A DNA stretch of 36,639 bases from an uncultured Clostridia bacterium. GTDB taxonomy: Bacteria > Bacillota > Clostridia > Christensenellales > Borkfalkiaceae. This document shows positions 1 to 8,035 of the stretch, one piece after another (the first letter of the stretch is position 1; each line of letters starts with the position of its first letter). The notes below the pieces were generated by a model, which was not told the DNA's origin, ran no database searches, and saw only the letters and a list, made by a program, of their open reading frames with translations. The stretch is from assembly GCA_904419945.1 (NCBI GenBank), contig CAJFTM010000009.1:1-36639 (forward strand), given 5' to 3'. The position numbers were made by a program, and so were the translations under genes.

Positions 1-61
1 CTGCCAGGTCGTCATAGGCGCGGCTTGCGCGCTGCCGGTAATATGAGGGCTAACAGCCCGA

Positions 62-100
62 AACTGAAAAACCACCGGCTATGCCGGTGGATATTTATTC
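62..100. terminator. Rho-independent terminator upstream of spoIIID
   Basis: An 8-bp stem (CCACCGGC, 72-79, with GCCGGTGG, 83-90) has a 3-nt loop. It is preceded by an A-run and followed by a T-rich stretch, so it can end transcription in either direction; the cleaner U-tract is on the minus strand. A short open frame runs in from the window edge on the plus strand and stops with TGA at 44-46, so an upstream plus-strand gene may end just before this hairpin. That tail is too short to identify. Confidence 0.7.
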
Positions 101-170
101 TAAATATTGCGCATGCGATGTGTGCGGCATCGGTGAGAGCGTCAAAGTTGTCGGCTGCGCGCGGCGGCGT

Positions 171-198
171 TCTAATTTTCCATATTTCGACATAAAAT
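171..198 (+). promoter_or_regulatory. Possible SigE-type promoter of spoIIID
   Basis: CATAAAAT at 191-198 resembles the sporulation SigE -10 element (CATACAAT-like) and sits 30 nt before the start codon. The upstream TCTAATT (171-177) is only a partial match to a SigE -35, with a spacer of about 13 nt. In Bacillus spoIIID is SigE-dependent, which is why this was considered. The -35 match is weak. Confidence 0.3.
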
Positions 199-228
199 GA
201 ACTATCGTACAAAGCGGGGGAATCGTTT

Positions 229-507
229 ATGTGGGAGTATATGGAGCGCCGGGCGCTGGCCTGCGCACAGTACATTTTGGATACGGGCTGTACGGTGCGC
301 GCCTGCGCGGCGCATTTCGGCGTAAGCAAATCGACCGTCCATAAAGATGTGACGGAGCGGCTTCGTGAGGTCGACCTTGCGGCATGGCAGGAGGTACGGC
401 AGGTGCTGGATAAAAATCTTGCAGAGCGGCATCTGCGCGGCGGCGACGCCACGCGCCGCAAGTATGAGCAGAGGACGGCCGAAGCGGTCGAAAATTTGCG
501 ATCATGA
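229..507 (+). CDS. spoIIID: SpoIIID, mother-cell sporulation transcription regulator
   Basis: This small DNA-binding protein (92 aa) switches the mother-cell programme from early SigE genes to late SigK genes. A helix-turn-helix lies near residues 20-45, and the segment FGVSKSTVHKDVTERL is nearly the same as in Bacillus SpoIIID. The following LDKNLAERHLRGGDATRRKY matches the conserved C-terminal basic helix, and the length matches the family. The ATG is preceded by a GGGGG Shine-Dalgarno sequence at 216-220 with good spacing. The gene is monocistronic: a terminator lies upstream and the next gene has its own promoter at 621-649. It is one of three sporulation loci in the window, which supports a spore-forming host. 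Confidence 0.95.
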   Translation: MWEYMERRALACAQYILDTGCTVRACAAHFGVSKSTVHKDVTERLREVDLAAWQEVRQVLDKNLAERHLRGGDATRRKYEQRTAEAVENLRS

Positions 508-519
508 TCGGGCGGAAGG

Positions 520-557
520 GCCGCTTTATGGAAATGAGCGGCATGTTCTCTTTTTGG
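520..557 (+). terminator. Weak terminator after spoIIID
   Basis: A 6-bp stem (GCCGCT 520-525 with AGCGGC 537-542) with an 11-nt loop is followed by a T-rich stretch ending in five T at about 550-555. The gap between stem and T-run makes it a weak candidate. The rest of 508-620 shows no other structure or gene. Confidence 0.35.
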
Positions 558-620
558 ATGAAGGGGAAAGAGATGCCGGCAACATAGGGAAGGCCTTTGC
601 AAAACCTGCGCACGATTTTC

Positions 621-649
621 TTGTCATTTCCCGCCGTTTGTGATATAAT
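621..649 (+). promoter_or_regulatory. SigA-type promoter of the activase operon
   Basis: TTGTCA (621-626), a 17-bp spacer and a perfect TATAAT (644-649) predict a transcript start near 656. The leader is about 60 nt and contains a hairpin at 675-703. Confidence 0.8.
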
Positions 650-674
650 ACGGGGTAACCAAAGTGTAAAGGAT

Positions 675-703
675 GCGGTTTGTTTTTTTCATAAACAAAC
701 CGC
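675..703 (+). other. 11-bp leader hairpin abutting the ribosome binding site
   Basis: GCGGTTTGTTT (675-685) pairs with AAACAAACCGC (693-703) around a 7-nt T-rich loop. It lies inside the 5' leader and ends about 2 nt before the Shine-Dalgarno sequence (CGAGGA) of the next gene. No U-tract follows, so it is not a classical terminator. It could stabilise the transcript or modulate translation. Confidence 0.6.
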
Positions 704-716
704 ACGAGGAATACCT

Positions 717-3653
717 ATGGCAAAGTTTATGGGGATCGACGTCGGGTCGACCACCGTCAAAGTGAGCGTGCTCTCCGAGTCGCTCGAAATTTTATATACC
801 AGCTACGAGCGGCATTTCGCGCGCGTCAAGGAATGCGTGCTCGCGCAGCTTTCCGTCGTCAAAGAGAAGTTCGGCGGGGATTTTCATGTCTGCATCACCG
901 GCTCTGCGGGGCTGGGCCTCGCCGAGCGCAGCGGCGTTCCCTTCGTGCAGGAAGTGCAGGCGGCCTTTACGGCCATCCGCAGATACTATCCGGATGCGGA
1001 TGCCTCCGTCGAACTGGGCGGCGAGGACGCAAAGATCATCTTCATCACCGGCGGTACCGAGCAGCGCATGAACGGCAGCTGCGCGGGCGGTACGGGCGCC
1101 TTTATCGACCAGATGGCGACGTTGCTCAATATCTCCGTCTCCGAGATGGACGAGCTTTCCCTGCATGCCGGGCGGGTGTATCCCATCGCCTCCCGCTGCG
1201 GCGTTTTTGCCAAGTCAGATATCCAACCCCTCCTCAATCAGGGGGCGCGCAAGGAGGATATCGCCGCCAGTATCTTTCAGGCGGTGGTGGATCAGACGGT
1301 CGCCGGCCTCGCGCAGGGGCGGCGCATCAAGGGCAAGGTGCTCTTTTTGGGCGGCCCGCTCTACTTTCTGAAAGGGCTGCGCCGCGCTTTTCGGCAGACG
1401 CTTGGTTTGGACGAAGAGCACGCCGTCTTTCCGGAAAATGCTCCTTCCTTTATGGCGATCGGCGCGGCACTGTACGCCGCCAACGTAGAGGCGATGCCCA
1501 TCGATGAGATCATCGGGCGCATTGAAAGCGCGCAGAACAGCGACGACATCGTGACAGGCGAACCGCTCTTCCGCGACCAGGCCGAATATGACGCCTTTGT
1601 TGCCCGTCACAAGGCGCACGACCTCGCCTTCGAGGACATCCGCACCTATCGCGGCGACGCTTACCTCGGCATCGACAGCGGGTCGACGACGACCAAGCTC
1701 GTCCTCGTCACGCCCGACAGCAAGCTCTTATACCAGCATTATCAGTCCAATAACGGCCAGCCTCTCGATATCGTCGTCGAACGGCTGCGCGAGATCTATG
1801 CGCTGGGTGAGGGGCGCATCCGCATCGCGGGCGCGGCGACCACCGGCTACGGGGAGGACCTGATCAAGGCCGCCATCAAGGCAGATTTCGGCATCGTTGA
1901 AACGGTCGCGCACTTCAAGGCGGCGCTGTATTTTAATCCGAAGGTCGATTTCATCATCGATATCGGCGGGCAGGACATCAAGTGCTTCAAGATCAAAAAC
2001 GGCGCCATCGACAACATCATGCTCAACGAGGCGTGCTCTTCCGGCTGCGGTTCCTTTATCCAGACCTTTGCCAAGGCGATGGGGCTGGAGATCGATGCCT
2101 TTTCCAAGCTCGGCCTGTTTGCAAAGCATCCGGTGGACCTCGGCAGCCGCTGCACGGTATTCATGAACAGTTCGGTCAAGCAGGCGCAGAAGGAGGGCGC
2201 GAGCGTGGAGGATATCTCTGCCGGCCTCTCCGCCTCCATCGTCAAAAACGCCATCTATAAGGTCATCCGCGCCAAGACGCCGGACGAACTGGGCGAAAAC
2301 ATCCTCGTGCAGGGCGGGACATTTCTAAACGACGCCGTCCTGCGCTGCTTCGAGCTGGAAACGGGCAAACAGGTCGTCCGCCCCGGCATTGCGGGGCTGA
2401 TGGGCGCCTTCGGTGCGGCGCTGTACGCCAAGGAGAACGTGCGCGGCGCGAGCACGGTCGTCACAGAGGAGGAGCTGCGCAGCTTTGCCTATACCTCGCG
2501 CAGCCATGTCTGCCAGGGCTGCACCTCCCGCTGCAACGTCAACGTCATCGGCTTTTCAGACGGGCGCAAATTTGTCTCCGGAAACAAGTGCGAAAAGGGC
2601 GCGGGCTTAAAGCCGCACTCGGATGAATCGGATATCTACCATTATAAGTACGAGCGGCTCCTGCAATGCGCGGAGGGCGCGCGCGGCACCCGCGGCAAAG
2701 TGGGACTGCCCGTCGTGCTCGGCTTTTACGAGCAGCTGCCGCTGTGGACGGGCTTTTTTGAGGCGTGCGGTTTCGAGGTGCTCTTCAGCGAGCGATCCTC
2801 CCGCCAGCTGTATTTCCGGGGACAGCATACCGTCGCGAGCGACACGGTATGCTATCCCGCCAAGCTCGCGCACGGCCATATCGAGAGCCTGCTGGATGCG
2901 GGCGCGGATTTCATCTTTTACCCCTGCGAGAGCTACAACCTCGACGAGCACGATTCCACCAATCATTATAACTGCCCGGTCGTTGCCTATTATCCGGAGC
3001 TTTTAAAGGCGAACAACGAGCGCCTGACGGATGAAAACTTCGTCATGCCCTATCTCGACCTCAACGACGAGAAGACGACGGTGCGCGCCCTGCACCGCGC
3101 CCTCAAAAAGTACGGGCTGTCCCCCCGCCTCATCCGCAAGGGGCTGGCGGAGGGGTTCCGCCGCCTCGATCGTTTCCACGAGGACATCGAGCGCAAAGGG
3201 GATGAGATCGCGGCGGCCGCGCGCGCAGAAAAGAGGCCCATCGTCGTGCTGGCGGGCAGGCCCTACCACGTCGATCCCGAGATCAACCACGGCATCGGCA
3301 AGCTGCTCACTTCGCTCGGCGTCGCGGTGCTTTCAGAGGATGCCGTCTTCCGCAAGGGGAGACAGGTGCTCGTCAATGTCCTCAACCAGTGGACATACCA
3401 TGCCCGCCTCTACCGCGCGGCGGAGTACGTGACCGAAAACGAGGACATGGAGCTGGTGCAGCTGGTGTCCTTCGGCTGCGGCATCGACGCGATCACGACC
3501 GACGAAGTGCGCGCCCTGCTCGAGAGCCGCGGCAAATTATACACTCAGATCAAGATCGACGAGATCAACAACCTCGGCGTGGTGAAGATCCGCCTGCGCA
3601 GCATGCTCGCCGCCGTCGAGGAGCAGAAGAGGCACAGCGATGAAAGAAAATAA
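717..3653 (+). CDS. Acyl-CoA dehydratase activase-related protein (double ASKHA ATPase)
   Basis: The protein (978 aa) belongs to the BcrAD/BadFG/HgdC activase superfamily, whose ATPases use an iron-sulfur cluster to activate 2-hydroxyacyl-CoA dehydratases. It carries two ASKHA modules. The first begins with GIDVGSTTVK near residue 5 and has a cluster Cys in GSCAGGTGAFID near 119. The second begins with GIDSGSTTTK near 317 and has EACSSGCGSFIQ near 438. A Cys-rich stretch (CQGCTSRC near 599, then NKCEKGAG) leads into a DUF2229-like C-terminal part from about 660. The frame is open to 597, but the ATG at 717 has the Shine-Dalgarno and directly precedes the first ATPase motif. Related clostridial proteins are often single chains of about 1400 aa that also include the next gene's product; here the chain is split. 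The physiological substrate is unknown for this subfamily. Confidence 0.88.
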   Translation: MAKFMGIDVGSTTVKVSVLSESLEILYTSYERHFARVKECVLAQLSVVKEKFGGDFHVCITGSAGLGLAERSGVPFVQEVQAAFTAIRRYYPDADASVELGGEDAKIIFITGGTEQRMNGSCAGGTGAFIDQMATLLNISVSEMDELSLHAGRVYPIASRCGVFAKSDIQPLLNQGARKEDIAASIFQAVVDQTVAGLAQGRRIKGKVLFLGGPLYFLKGLRRAFRQTLGLDEEHAVFPENAPSFMAIGAALYAANVEAMPIDEIIGRIESAQNSDDIVTGEPLFRDQAEYDAFVARHKAHDLAFEDIRTYRGDAYLGIDSGSTTTKLVLVTPDSKLLYQHYQSNNGQPLDIVVERLREIYALGEGRIRIAGAATTGYGEDLIKAAIKADFGIVETVAHFKAALYFNPKVDFIIDIGGQDIKCFKIKNGAIDNIMLNEACSSGCGSFIQTFAKAMGLEIDAFSKLGLFAKHPVDLGSRCTVFMNSSVKQAQKEGASVEDISAGLSASIVKNAIYKVIRAKTPDELGENILVQGGTFLNDAVLRCFELETGKQVVRPGIAGLMGAFGAALYAKENVRGASTVVTEEELRSFAYTSRSHVCQGCTSRCNVNVIGFSDGRKFVSGNKCEKGAGLKPHSDESDIYHYKYERLLQCAEGARGTRGKVGLPVVLGFYEQLPLWTGFFEACGFEVLFSERSSRQLYFRGQHTVASDTVCYPAKLAHGHIESLLDAGADFIFYPCESYNLDEHDSTNHYNCPVVAYYPELLKANNERLTDENFVMPYLDLNDEKTTVRALHRALKKYGLSPRLIRKGLAEGFRRLDRFHEDIERKGDEIAAAARAEKRPIVVLAGRPYHVDPEINHGIGKLLTSLGVAVLSEDAVFRKGRQVLVNVLNQWTYHARLYRAAEYVTENEDMELVQLVSFGCGIDAITTDEVRALLESRGKLYTQIKIDEINNLGVVKIRLRSMLAAVEEQKRHSDERK

Positions 3654-5292
3654 ACGGCAGAGCGGCTCCGCCTGCGCCGGCTGCACGGCGGACGTCGCCG
3701 ATTTCCGCGACGATTATCCCAAATTTACCCCCGCGATGAAGCACACCCACAAGATCCTCGTGCCGGACATGCTGCCCGTGCACTTCGGCATCATCGTCGA
3801 CTTTCTGCGCAAGGACGGCTGGGACATCGAACTTCTGCGCAACGATTCGCGCGCGGTCATCGACGAGGGGCTCAAACACGTCCACAACGATACCTGCTTC
3901 CCCGCCCTGTGCGTGACGGGGCAGTTTATCGACGCGCTCAAGAGCGGCAAGTACGACGTAGAGCATACCGCCGTGATGATCACGCAGTCGGGCGGCGGCT
4001 GCCGCGCCTCCAACTACATCCCGCTCATCCGCAAGGCGCTCAAGGCGGAATTTCCGCACGTTCCCGTCATTTCCCTCAACTTTGCGGGATTGGAAAAGGA
4101 CAGCGGCTTCCCCGTCAACGCCAAAATGCTGTTAAAGCTCGCCTTTGCCATCTTCTACGGCGATACGCTCATGTCTTTGTACAACCAGTGCAAGCCGTAT
4201 GAAAAGGAGGAAGGCGCCGCCGACGCCGCGCGCGAGGAGTGCGTCCGCGCGATCAACGACGCGTACGACCGCGGCAAGTACCTGCATTATATGCGCATCA
4301 CGCGCGGCTTGCTCGAGCGGTTTGCGCGCGTCCCGCGCAGCGGCGAGCAAAAGGTCAAGGTGGGCATCGTCGGCGAGATCTATGTCAAGTATTCTCCCCT
4401 CGGCAACTCGCATCTGGAAGAGTTTTTGCTGTCCGAAGGGTGCGAGCCGGTCGTGCCGGCGCTGATGGATTTCGTGATGTACTGTGCCGTAAACAACGTC
4501 AACGACGCCAAGCTGTACAACAAAAAGAGCATCGCGACCCCGCTCTTTGCCCTCGTGTACCGCTATCTGCACCATGTGCAGAAAAAGATCATCCGCCTCA
4601 CCGAAAAGTACGGGTTCGAGCCGCTGCACGACTTCGAGCACCTGCGCCGCTGCGCGGACAAGGTGCTCAACCAGGGCGTGAAGATGGGGGAAGGCTGGCT
4701 GATCCCTGCCGAAATGGCCGCCCTCGCCGAGACGGGCACGGACAACATCGTCTGCGCGCAGCCCTTCGGCTGCCTGCCCAACCACATCGCGGGCAAGGGC
4801 GCCGTGCGCACCTTAAAGCGGATGTACGAGCACGAGAACATCGTCGCCGTCGATTATGACCCCTCCGCTACCAAGGTCAACCAGGAAAATCGCATCAAGC
4901 TGATGCTCGCCACCGCGCGCGAGAATCTCGCCGCCGCCAAGGCGCAGGCCGCTGTCCCGTTTTATTGCGAAAAGTGCCACCGCCTTGCCGAGGGCGACCG
5001 CTGCCCCGGCTGCGGCAAGCACAAGGTACGGCGGGTTCAGGCGGAAGATTTCTGCCTGCTTGCCGTTGTCGACCGGATGCTGGGCAGTATCCTCGAGGAG
5101 GCGCTGAAAAGTTCCGGCATCGACGCCGTCAACGAACCGTTTTATACGCATGCCACCTACGCGATGGCCGGCAATGCCGACAGCGCTAAAATTTATGTTC
5201 GCTACGGCGCGCTGGCAGAGGCGGCGGCGCTGATGGGCGAGCGCTTCGGCGTACAGCCCGTCCGCGGCGTACCCGTTCCGGCGGACAAATAG
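3640..5292 (+). CDS. 2-hydroxyacyl-CoA dehydratase-like protein with zinc-ribbon tail
   Basis: The protein (550 aa) resembles the C-terminal, dehydratase-like half of large activase-related proteins. Conserved-looking parts include KFTPAMKHTHKILVPDMLP near residue 27, HNDTCFPALC near 82 and TQSGGGCRASNYIPLIRKA near 113. It starts 14 nt before the upstream stop, in another frame, with its own AAGAGG Shine-Dalgarno, so the two genes are probably translationally coupled and their products interact. From about residue 441 there is an extra module. It has a CxxC...CxxC zinc ribbon (CEKCHRLAEGDRCPGCGKH) and then about 75 residues resembling the DUF2007-type fold (LLAVVDRMLGSILEEALKSS, later KIYVRYGALAEAAALM). 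That assignment is by pattern only. No enzymatic function is proven; a strong terminator follows. Confidence 0.82.
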   Translation: MKENKRQSGSACAGCTADVADFRDDYPKFTPAMKHTHKILVPDMLPVHFGIIVDFLRKDGWDIELLRNDSRAVIDEGLKHVHNDTCFPALCVTGQFIDALKSGKYDVEHTAVMITQSGGGCRASNYIPLIRKALKAEFPHVPVISLNFAGLEKDSGFPVNAKMLLKLAFAIFYGDTLMSLYNQCKPYEKEEGAADAAREECVRAINDAYDRGKYLHYMRITRGLLERFARVPRSGEQKVKVGIVGEIYVKYSPLGNSHLEEFLLSEGCEPVVPALMDFVMYCAVNNVNDAKLYNKKSIATPLFALVYRYLHHVQKKIIRLTEKYGFEPLHDFEHLRRCADKVLNQGVKMGEGWLIPAEMAALAETGTDNIVCAQPFGCLPNHIAGKGAVRTLKRMYEHENIVAVDYDPSATKVNQENRIKLMLATARENLAAAKAQAAVPFYCEKCHRLAEGDRCPGCGKHKVRRVQAEDFCLLAVVDRMLGSILEEALKSSGIDAVNEPFYTHATYAMAGNADSAKIYVRYGALAEAAALMGERFGVQPVRGVPVPADK

Positions 5293-5304
5293 TCTTTTGT
5301 AATC

Positions 5305-5336
5305 AAAAAAGCACGGCCGCAGCCGTGCTTTTTTGG
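5305..5336 (+). terminator. Rho-independent terminator of the activase operon
   Basis: GCACGGC (5311-5317) and GCCGTGC (5322-5328) form the stem around a 4-nt loop. Flanking A6 and T6 runs extend the pairing and give a symmetrical, bidirectional terminator. Confidence 0.92.
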
Positions 5337-5390
5337 TTTTGCGGAAAAATCAGCTTGCGCTTTGCGGGTGTCTAATTTTGAAAATAGGTA

Positions 5391-5419
5391 TTGACAGATA
5401 CGGTTAGCAGTGATACAAT
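5391..5419 (+). promoter_or_regulatory. Strong SigA promoter entering the lipoprotein island
   Basis: A perfect TTGACA (5391-5396), a 17-bp spacer and TACAAT (5414-5419) with an upstream TG (extended -10) predict a start near 5426. It is among the best promoters in the window, yet what follows is about 115 nt without a convincing gene and then a terminator. Confidence 0.85.
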
Positions 5420-5425
5420 AAAGTT

Positions 5426-5585
5426 GTAATAAAAGAGAAGAAAAAATAGTAATAAAAAACAGGACGGCGCGGCATGTTTGTATAGGAAACAATTTGTGAA
5501 AAGAATGGGGGGGGTATTCCGATGAATCAGTTATTTCTGTAAGCACAAATAAAGTCTGCGAATGGCTTTGTTTGTGCTTTTTTTT
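5426..5585 (+). ncRNA. Candidate small RNA or attenuated leader
   Basis: The strong promoter at 5391-5419 and a strong terminator bound a transcript of about 160 nt. The terminator is a 12-bp stem (GCACAAATAAAG 5543-5554 with CTTTGTTTGTGC 5566-5577, one G-U pair) followed by 8 T. The interior is purine-rich at the 5' end and contains a run of eight G (5507-5514). Only tiny open frames exist, for example ATG at 5522 giving six codons. Either this is a free small RNA, or it is a leader whose terminator controls the lipoprotein genes starting at 5627. I do not recognise a known riboswitch family. Confidence 0.45.
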
Positions 5586-5626
5586 AGAGTTGTTGCAGAA
5601 TATGTATCAGCAAGGAGGGAATCTAT

Positions 5627-5826
5627 ATGACAAAATTCAGAAAAGCAGTAATATGTATGTTGTGTATTTTGTTGCGGGCTTTATGGCTCTTTCGTTTGGC
5701 GGGTGTGACGATCCCGACGACGATGAAGATAAAAATGTGACGTGGCAACACGCGGAGATTGATCATGAAAAAAATAATTTTAATGTCGGTTTTATCAATA
5801 TTTATGTTGTTCACTTCCGCCTGTAA
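5627..5826 (+). pseudogene. Frame-broken small lipoprotein remnant
   Basis: An excellent Shine-Dalgarno (AAGGAGGG, 5612-5619) precedes ATG 5627, which opens a lipoprotein-like signal peptide (MTKFRKAVICMLCILL). That frame then loses its lipoprotein character and stops at about 5740. A different frame continues the signal peptide perfectly (VAGFMALSFGGCDD, lipobox FGGC) and gives an acidic mature part (DDPDDDEDKN). A one-base change in about 5665-5685 would join the two. The joined mature part would be only about 45 residues and would run into the next gene, so this looks like a decayed gene, though a sequencing error cannot be excluded. No family is recognisable. Confidence 0.5.
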
Positions 5827-6277
5827 CGTAGATTTGCCCGAATCGAGGACGTTCATTGTCACGGATCGGAAGAGCTTTGAACGCATATTTGTAGATGATT
5901 TTTCGGAATTTGAAATCGACTTCGACAGTGAAATGCTGATCGTCTATACGTTCGCGACGCATTATGTTTTGCCTGCCAAGATAGCCAACATTGAATTAAA
6001 GGAAAAAATTTTAACCGTACATTATAATATTGAACTCAATCCGGGTGCAGGAAGCGCCAGAGAGAAATATCAGCGTTGGCTTATTGTAAAATTGGATAAG
6101 CAGGATATAACTACGGTCAAAAATTCTGTTTCGGATGTCTATAAAGATGCAGAGGAAGATTCAATAACAGAAGGTTTAGCTTATAATGCAAAGCTTTTCG
6201 ATAAGTGTCCTGATTGTACTTGGATAAAAGAAAATTTTCAGACAAAAAACCGCTTAAAAGGTATTCTTTATGATTAA
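5765..6277 (+). CDS. Putative small lipoprotein of unknown function
   Basis: The protein is 170 aa. It starts with a clear lipoprotein signal (MKKIILMSVLSIFMLFTSAC), so the mature chain should begin at Cys20 and be anchored to the outer face of the membrane. The mature part has a mixed alpha/beta character with segments such as DFDSEMLIVYTF and KYQRWLIVKLDKQD. These recall uncharacterised clostridial lipoproteins, but I cannot name a family. A TTG two codons upstream is in frame; ATG 5765 is preferred because GCGGAG lies at suitable spacing. The gene is AT-richer than its surroundings and begins inside the 3' part of the broken lipoprotein frame. Its stop directly abuts the ATG at 6278. Confidence 0.7.
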   Translation: MKKIILMSVLSIFMLFTSACNVDLPESRTFIVTDRKSFERIFVDDFSEFEIDFDSEMLIVYTFATHYVLPAKIANIELKEKILTVHYNIELNPGAGSAREKYQRWLIVKLDKQDITTVKNSVSDVYKDAEEDSITEGLAYNAKLFDKCPDCTWIKENFQTKNRLKGILYD

Positions 6278-6296
6278 ATGAATGAGGAGAATAGAA

Positions 6297-7102
6297 ATGA
6301 AAAAAAGGATTCGTACAATTTCTGCATTGGCTGCGCGCCGGGCAAGAACGAGCAGCCGCAGGAAGAACTTTGCGGAGACTCTATCGGAGCATATTTTATC
6401 ACGGACGAGAGCTACGAAGAATATGTGCGTGAATGCGCCGCTGATGTAGGCGCGGACGAGCAATGGGTATCGGAGGTGTTACAGGGAGGCGATGGCGGCC
6501 AATGGCATTATTTGATACGTCCTCAAGATTGGTTTTGGTGTGCGATCGCAAATAATCAAATTACGGTTTGTATGATGGAGGATACAGTATATGATATTTC
6601 TGCCGACGGCGATGTTTTTCAAGGCACTTCCATAACAGAGACGATCTCTTTTTGGTTTAGCGGCGACATCCTTTGCATCCAAGACGGCGAACAGATGATC
6701 GAATTTGAAAAAGATGGTTCGTATCGGCAGACGGGGGAAGAGGTTGTACTACGCTCGCCGCAAAATATTCATATAAGCGATGGGGCAGAGGAGAGTGGGT
6801 CGGTCATATTCCAATGGGAATATCTGTCAGACTACGGAAGGGTCGGCGCAGCAATCGAAATCAAACATCCCGATTCGCAGGAATATGTTCCGGTGAAGAA
6901 GGTGGAAAGAGCTTATATGAATCTGTTCACGGTACAGCTTGACAGCTCGAATTTTGAAACGGGCGAAAATTACGTGAGGCTCTATCATATCGGCGGGCCG
7001 AGTATTACGAATGATCGTTTCATTGTAATCAAAGAAACCTCTGGCTATGCAACCTATCGCGTCATTGTCGATGAAAACGGAAATATTACAGTTAAACAAT
7101 AA
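6297..7102 (+). pseudogene. Putative secreted/lipoprotein gene with broken signal peptide
   Basis: The only start with a good Shine-Dalgarno (GAGGAG, about 6285-6290) is ATG 6297. It encodes a typical signal N-region (MKKRIRTISALA) but in the wrong frame. The long open frame (in phase with ATG 6278, ending 7102) enters at a lipobox-like CIGCAPG with Cys at about 6332. A signal peptide whose hydrophobic core was lost with a frame change would explain this. Alternatively, the A7 run at 6300-6306 gaining one A would fuse the ATG in frame, but with a poor hydrophobic core. The body (about 255 aa) shows no family I recognise; it contains W-rich segments (QWHYLIRPQDWFW) and a beta-rich, Ig-like C-terminal part. 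It could still be expressed from ATG 6278, but without an export signal. Confidence 0.5.
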
Positions 7103-7282
7103 AAAATCAGAGAGAGGAAAGGAATAGAGCACTCAATGTTTGACAATTGAAAGAACAATGGATCGAATGAAATTTGCCGTTGGAAAAGGGGCAGGCAGCC
7201 TTGCATGCTCTGTGGGCGTCATAAACGCGGGCCGCTCAGGTGCGCCGCGCATAAACGTGCGGGCGGCGGCATAGGATAGCGT

Positions 7283-7963
7283 ATGTTTGTGCGCAAAAAA
7301 AATTTGGCCGCGTTGGCTGCGGCCATGGCGCTCTGCCTCGCCCTCTGTTTCGGGCTTTCCGCCGTCAGCGCCGCCAAGGCGTCCCCCGCCTTCCGCCCCG
7401 TCGTAGTTTTGGACGCCGGCCATGGCGGCATCGATCCCGGCGTCATCGGCACGGATACGGGTGCAAAAGAGAGCGACATCAATCTCGGTATCGTCAAAAT
7501 TTTGGAGGAGCTGTTTGCAGACGCGGGGTTCCGCGTGGTGCTGACCCGCACGAACGGGGGCGGGCTGTACGGGCTGCCCGTCGGCGGCCATAAAAAGAGG
7601 GATATGCAGGCGCGCCGCGCCCGCATCGAAGCGGCCCGGCCGGACGTCGTCCTCTCCATCCATCAGAACACCTTTCCCGCCGACCGCTCGCGGCGGGGCG
7701 GGCAGACCTTTTACAGGACGGGGGAGGAGGGTGCCGCGGCGCTCGCTTCGGCGATCCAGAGGGAACTGAACGGCCTGTGGGGCGGCGACTACGCCGCGCT
7801 CGTCGGCGACTATTATATGCTCAACTGCACGCAGTACACCTCCGTCATCGTCGAGTGCGGTTTCCTCTCCAACCGCGAGGAGGAGGCGCTGCTGCTCACA
7901 AAAGAATACCGCCGCGCCGTCGCTTCCGCTGTTTTCCGCGGCACCCTCGCCTATTTTTCCTGA
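7283..7963 (+). CDS. cwlD: N-acetylmuramoyl-L-alanine amidase, CwlD type
   Basis: The protein (226 aa) is an Amidase_3 zinc hydrolase that cleaves the bond between MurNAc and the stem peptide. In spore formers CwlD removes side chains so that muramic-delta-lactam can form in the spore cortex. The N-terminus is a signal peptide or anchor (residues 5-30). Expected zinc/catalytic residues are present: His in DAGHGGIDPG (about 50), Glu in GAKESDIN (about 67), His in LSIHQNTF (about 130) and Glu in IVECGFLSNREE (about 194). Length and domain content, with no binding repeats, match CwlD (about 237 aa in Bacillus). A short AGGAT lies before the ATG. It stands alone; 7103-7282 upstream holds no gene, and I could not find a convincing sporulation promoter there. 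Confidence 0.85.
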   Translation: MFVRKKNLAALAAAMALCLALCFGLSAVSAAKASPAFRPVVVLDAGHGGIDPGVIGTDTGAKESDINLGIVKILEELFADAGFRVVLTRTNGGGLYGLPVGGHKKRDMQARRARIEAARPDVVLSIHQNTFPADRSRRGGQTFYRTGEEGAAALASAIQRELNGLWGGDYAALVGDYYMLNCTQYTSVIVECGFLSNREEEALLLTKEYRRAVASAVFRGTLAYFS

Positions 7964-8035
7964 ATCGAGAGGGCGGGGGAGGAAGATTTTACAAATTTGT
8001 TACAAAATCGTGACGGGATGTTTGCAACTTTTTGT

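Noticed and set aside
5507-5514. Run of eight G, considered as a phase-variation tract.
   Set aside because: No significant reading frame crosses it in any phase; only peptides of fewer than about 16 codons would be affected.
7220-7262. Two copies of CATAAACG upstream of cwlD, considered as sporulation -10 elements or a regulator site.
   Set aside because: No matching -35 elements, and the copies differ in flanks; likely chance similarity in a short interval.
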